Part shown: positions 12,397 to 13,412 of the stretch, piece by piece
How positions within the stretch are numbered: position 1 is the first letter of the stretch
Layout: each line of letters opens with the position of its first letter
Origin: an uncultured Bacilli bacterium
GTDB lineage: Bacteria > Bacillota_I > Bacilli_A > RF39 > UBA660
Direction of reading: 5' to 3'
DNA: 13,412 nt
Assembly: GCA_934098375.1 (NCBI GenBank)
Contig: CAKOOC010000028.1
Coordinates: 1-13,412, forward strand
Program-made: the position numbers and the translations under genes
The notes under the pieces: model-generated
The model's database searches: none
Told to the model about the DNA's origin: nothing
Seen by the model: the letters and a program-made list of their open reading frames with translations, nothing else

Positions 12397-13412
12397 CTTT
12401 CTTTGGTTTTCTAGTCTTTTTTTCTTTCTTTTCTGTAACTTCTTTAGATTCTACATCTTTACTAGACTTTGGTAAAGCTTCTTTTCTTGATAAATTTAAT
12501 CTACCACGATTATCATATCCTAAAGATTTTACAAGAATTTCATCGCCAACTTTAACAATATCACTTGGTTTATTAACTCTTTCATTAGCAAGCTGTGATA
12601 CATGAACAAGTCCTTCTGTTCCTTCCCAAAGTTCTACAAAACAACCAAAATCCTCTACTTTTGTAACTTTACCAGTATATACTTTTCCAACTTCAACTTC
12701 TCTTACAATATTTTCAATTCTTTCCATTGTTTTTCTGATAACATCTTTATCAGTATGATAAACGATTACTCTACCGTCATCTTCTAAATCAACTTTAACA
12801 GCATCTTTATCATTAACCGTTTTTACGCCTTCTGGAGAGCATTCTAAAATAATTTTAGTAATCATTTCTCCTCCACGACCAATAACATCTTTAATCTTTT
12901 CCGGATTAATCATCATTGTTTCAATTTTAGGAGCATAAGGTGACAATTCTTTTCTAGGTTCTGGAATAATACTTGTCATTAAATCTAAAATTTGTAATCT
13001 TGCTTTTTTTGCTTGTTCTAGAGCTTCTTTTAATATTTTACTTGTAACACCCTTAATTTTAATATCCATTTGAAGTGCAGTAATACCTTTTTTAGTACCA
13101 GCAACTTTAAAGTCCATATCTCCCATATGATCTTCAATACCTTGAATATCCGTAAGAATTGAATATTTTTTACCATTAGTTATAAGTCCCATCGCAATAC
13201 CCGCAACTGGTGCTTTAATTGGCACGCCAGCTGCCATTAAACTTAAACATCCTGCACAAATACTTGCTTGTGATGATGAACCATTACTTTCTAAAATTTC
13301 TGATACAACTCTAATTGTATAAGGAAACTCTTCTTCTGAAGGAATAACTTGTAAAAGCGCTCTTTCACCTAAAGCTCCATGACCTATTTCTCTTCTTCCT
13401 GGTGCTCCATAT
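12383..13412 (-). CDS. pnp: Polyribonucleotide nucleotidyltransferase (PNPase), C-terminal half; continues past the right edge
   Basis: PNPase degrades RNA 3' to 5' with phosphate, releasing nucleoside diphosphates. The frame is open to the window edge, so 342 residues of a protein usually near 700 are visible and the start is outside. Numbered from the edge: the second RNase PH domain begins RREIGHGALGERALLQVIP (6-24), with Asp88 and Asp94 in DIQGIEDHMGDMDFKVAG equivalent to the E. coli catalytic Asp486 and Asp492. A KH domain follows (IKDVIGRGGEMITKI, 173-187), then an S1 domain (VGKVYTGKVTKVEDFGCFVE, 241-260, to about 310) and a Lys/Glu-rich tail (315-342). An in-frame ATG at 13237 is internal and not the start. 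With RNase Y, it belongs to the mRNA-decay machinery encoded in this window. Confidence 0.97.
   Translation of the reverse strand, partial: YGAPGRREIGHGALGERALLQVIPSEEEFPYTIRVVSEILESNGSSSQASICAGCLSLMAAGVPIKAPVAGIAMGLITNGKKYSILTDIQGIEDHMGDMDFKVAGTKKGITALQMDIKIKGVTSKILKEALEQAKKARLQILDLMTSIIPEPRKELSPYAPKIETMMINPEKIKDVIGRGGEMITKIILECSPEGVKTVNDKDAVKVDLEDDGRVIVYHTDKDVIRKTMERIENIVREVEVGKVYTGKVTKVEDFGCFVELWEGTEGLVHVSQLANERVNKPSDIVKVGDEILVKSLGYDNRGRLNLSRKEALPKSSKDVESKEVTEKKEKKTRKPKKEKSE

Noticed and set aside
1..13412. Search for mobile elements, CRISPR arrays, tRNAs, toxin-antitoxin pairs or a defence cluster.
   Set aside because: No transposase, integrase, regular repeat array, tRNA-like cloverleaf or paired small genes seen; the window is mainly housekeeping genes plus a few envelope and orphan genes.

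Overview
The window reads as chromosomal DNA of a very AT-rich, low-GC Gram-positive-type bacterium (Bacillota/Mycoplasmatota-like). Evidence: strong Shine-Dalgarno sites, consensus sigma-A-type promoters (for example TTGACA-17-TAAAAT), Bacillus-like proteins (GpsB, RNase Y, RecA, PgsA, a RodZ-like protein), a type-B-like RNase P RNA and a Bacillus-type LexA box. TGA is used as a stop and Trp is TGG, so the code is the standard bacterial one, not the Mycoplasma code. I infer an uncultured, gut-associated, compact-genome lineage; the sequence cannot name the species. I see no insertion sequence, phage, CRISPR array or tRNA.

Layout. (1) 1-2708, plus strand: an LTA-synthase-like phosphoglycerol transferase/sulfatase gene that lacks its membrane domain and whose start looks broken, then a dNTP triphosphohydrolase (dgt-like) gene. 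(2) 2714-7333, minus strand: read in transcription order, gpsB - rnpB (RNase P RNA) - rodZ-like - pgsA - recA - rny. This resembles the Bacillus order rodZ/ymfM-pgsA-cinA-recA-rny, but cinA is absent. recA has its own promoter and a near-perfect LexA box; rny has its own promoter after the recA terminator. (3) 7367-10827, minus strand: a possible 34-residue small ORF, a secreted or membrane-anchored cell-wall amidase, an unrecognised 204-residue helical protein with a palindrome over its start, and a secreted surface protein with an LPXTG-like C terminus. (4) 10963-11619, plus strand: a multi-pass membrane protein resembling the VUT/YhhQ transporters. (5) 11656-13412, minus strand: an AlkD-like DNA-alkylation-repair protein and the C-terminal half of PNPase (pnp), which runs off the right edge.

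Together these genes cover cell-envelope synthesis and division (LtaS-like, RodZ-like, PgsA, GpsB, amidase), RNA processing and decay (RNase P, RNase Y, PNPase), and DNA repair and nucleotide control (RecA, AlkD-like, Dgt). The architecture is very compact: terminator hairpins repeatedly overlap stop codons, and rnpB starts on the gpsB stop codon.

I found no convincing new multi-gene system. The observations most worth checking are the decapitated LTA synthase, the probable AUU start of the rodZ-like gene, and the operator-like palindrome over the start of the 204-residue orphan gene.
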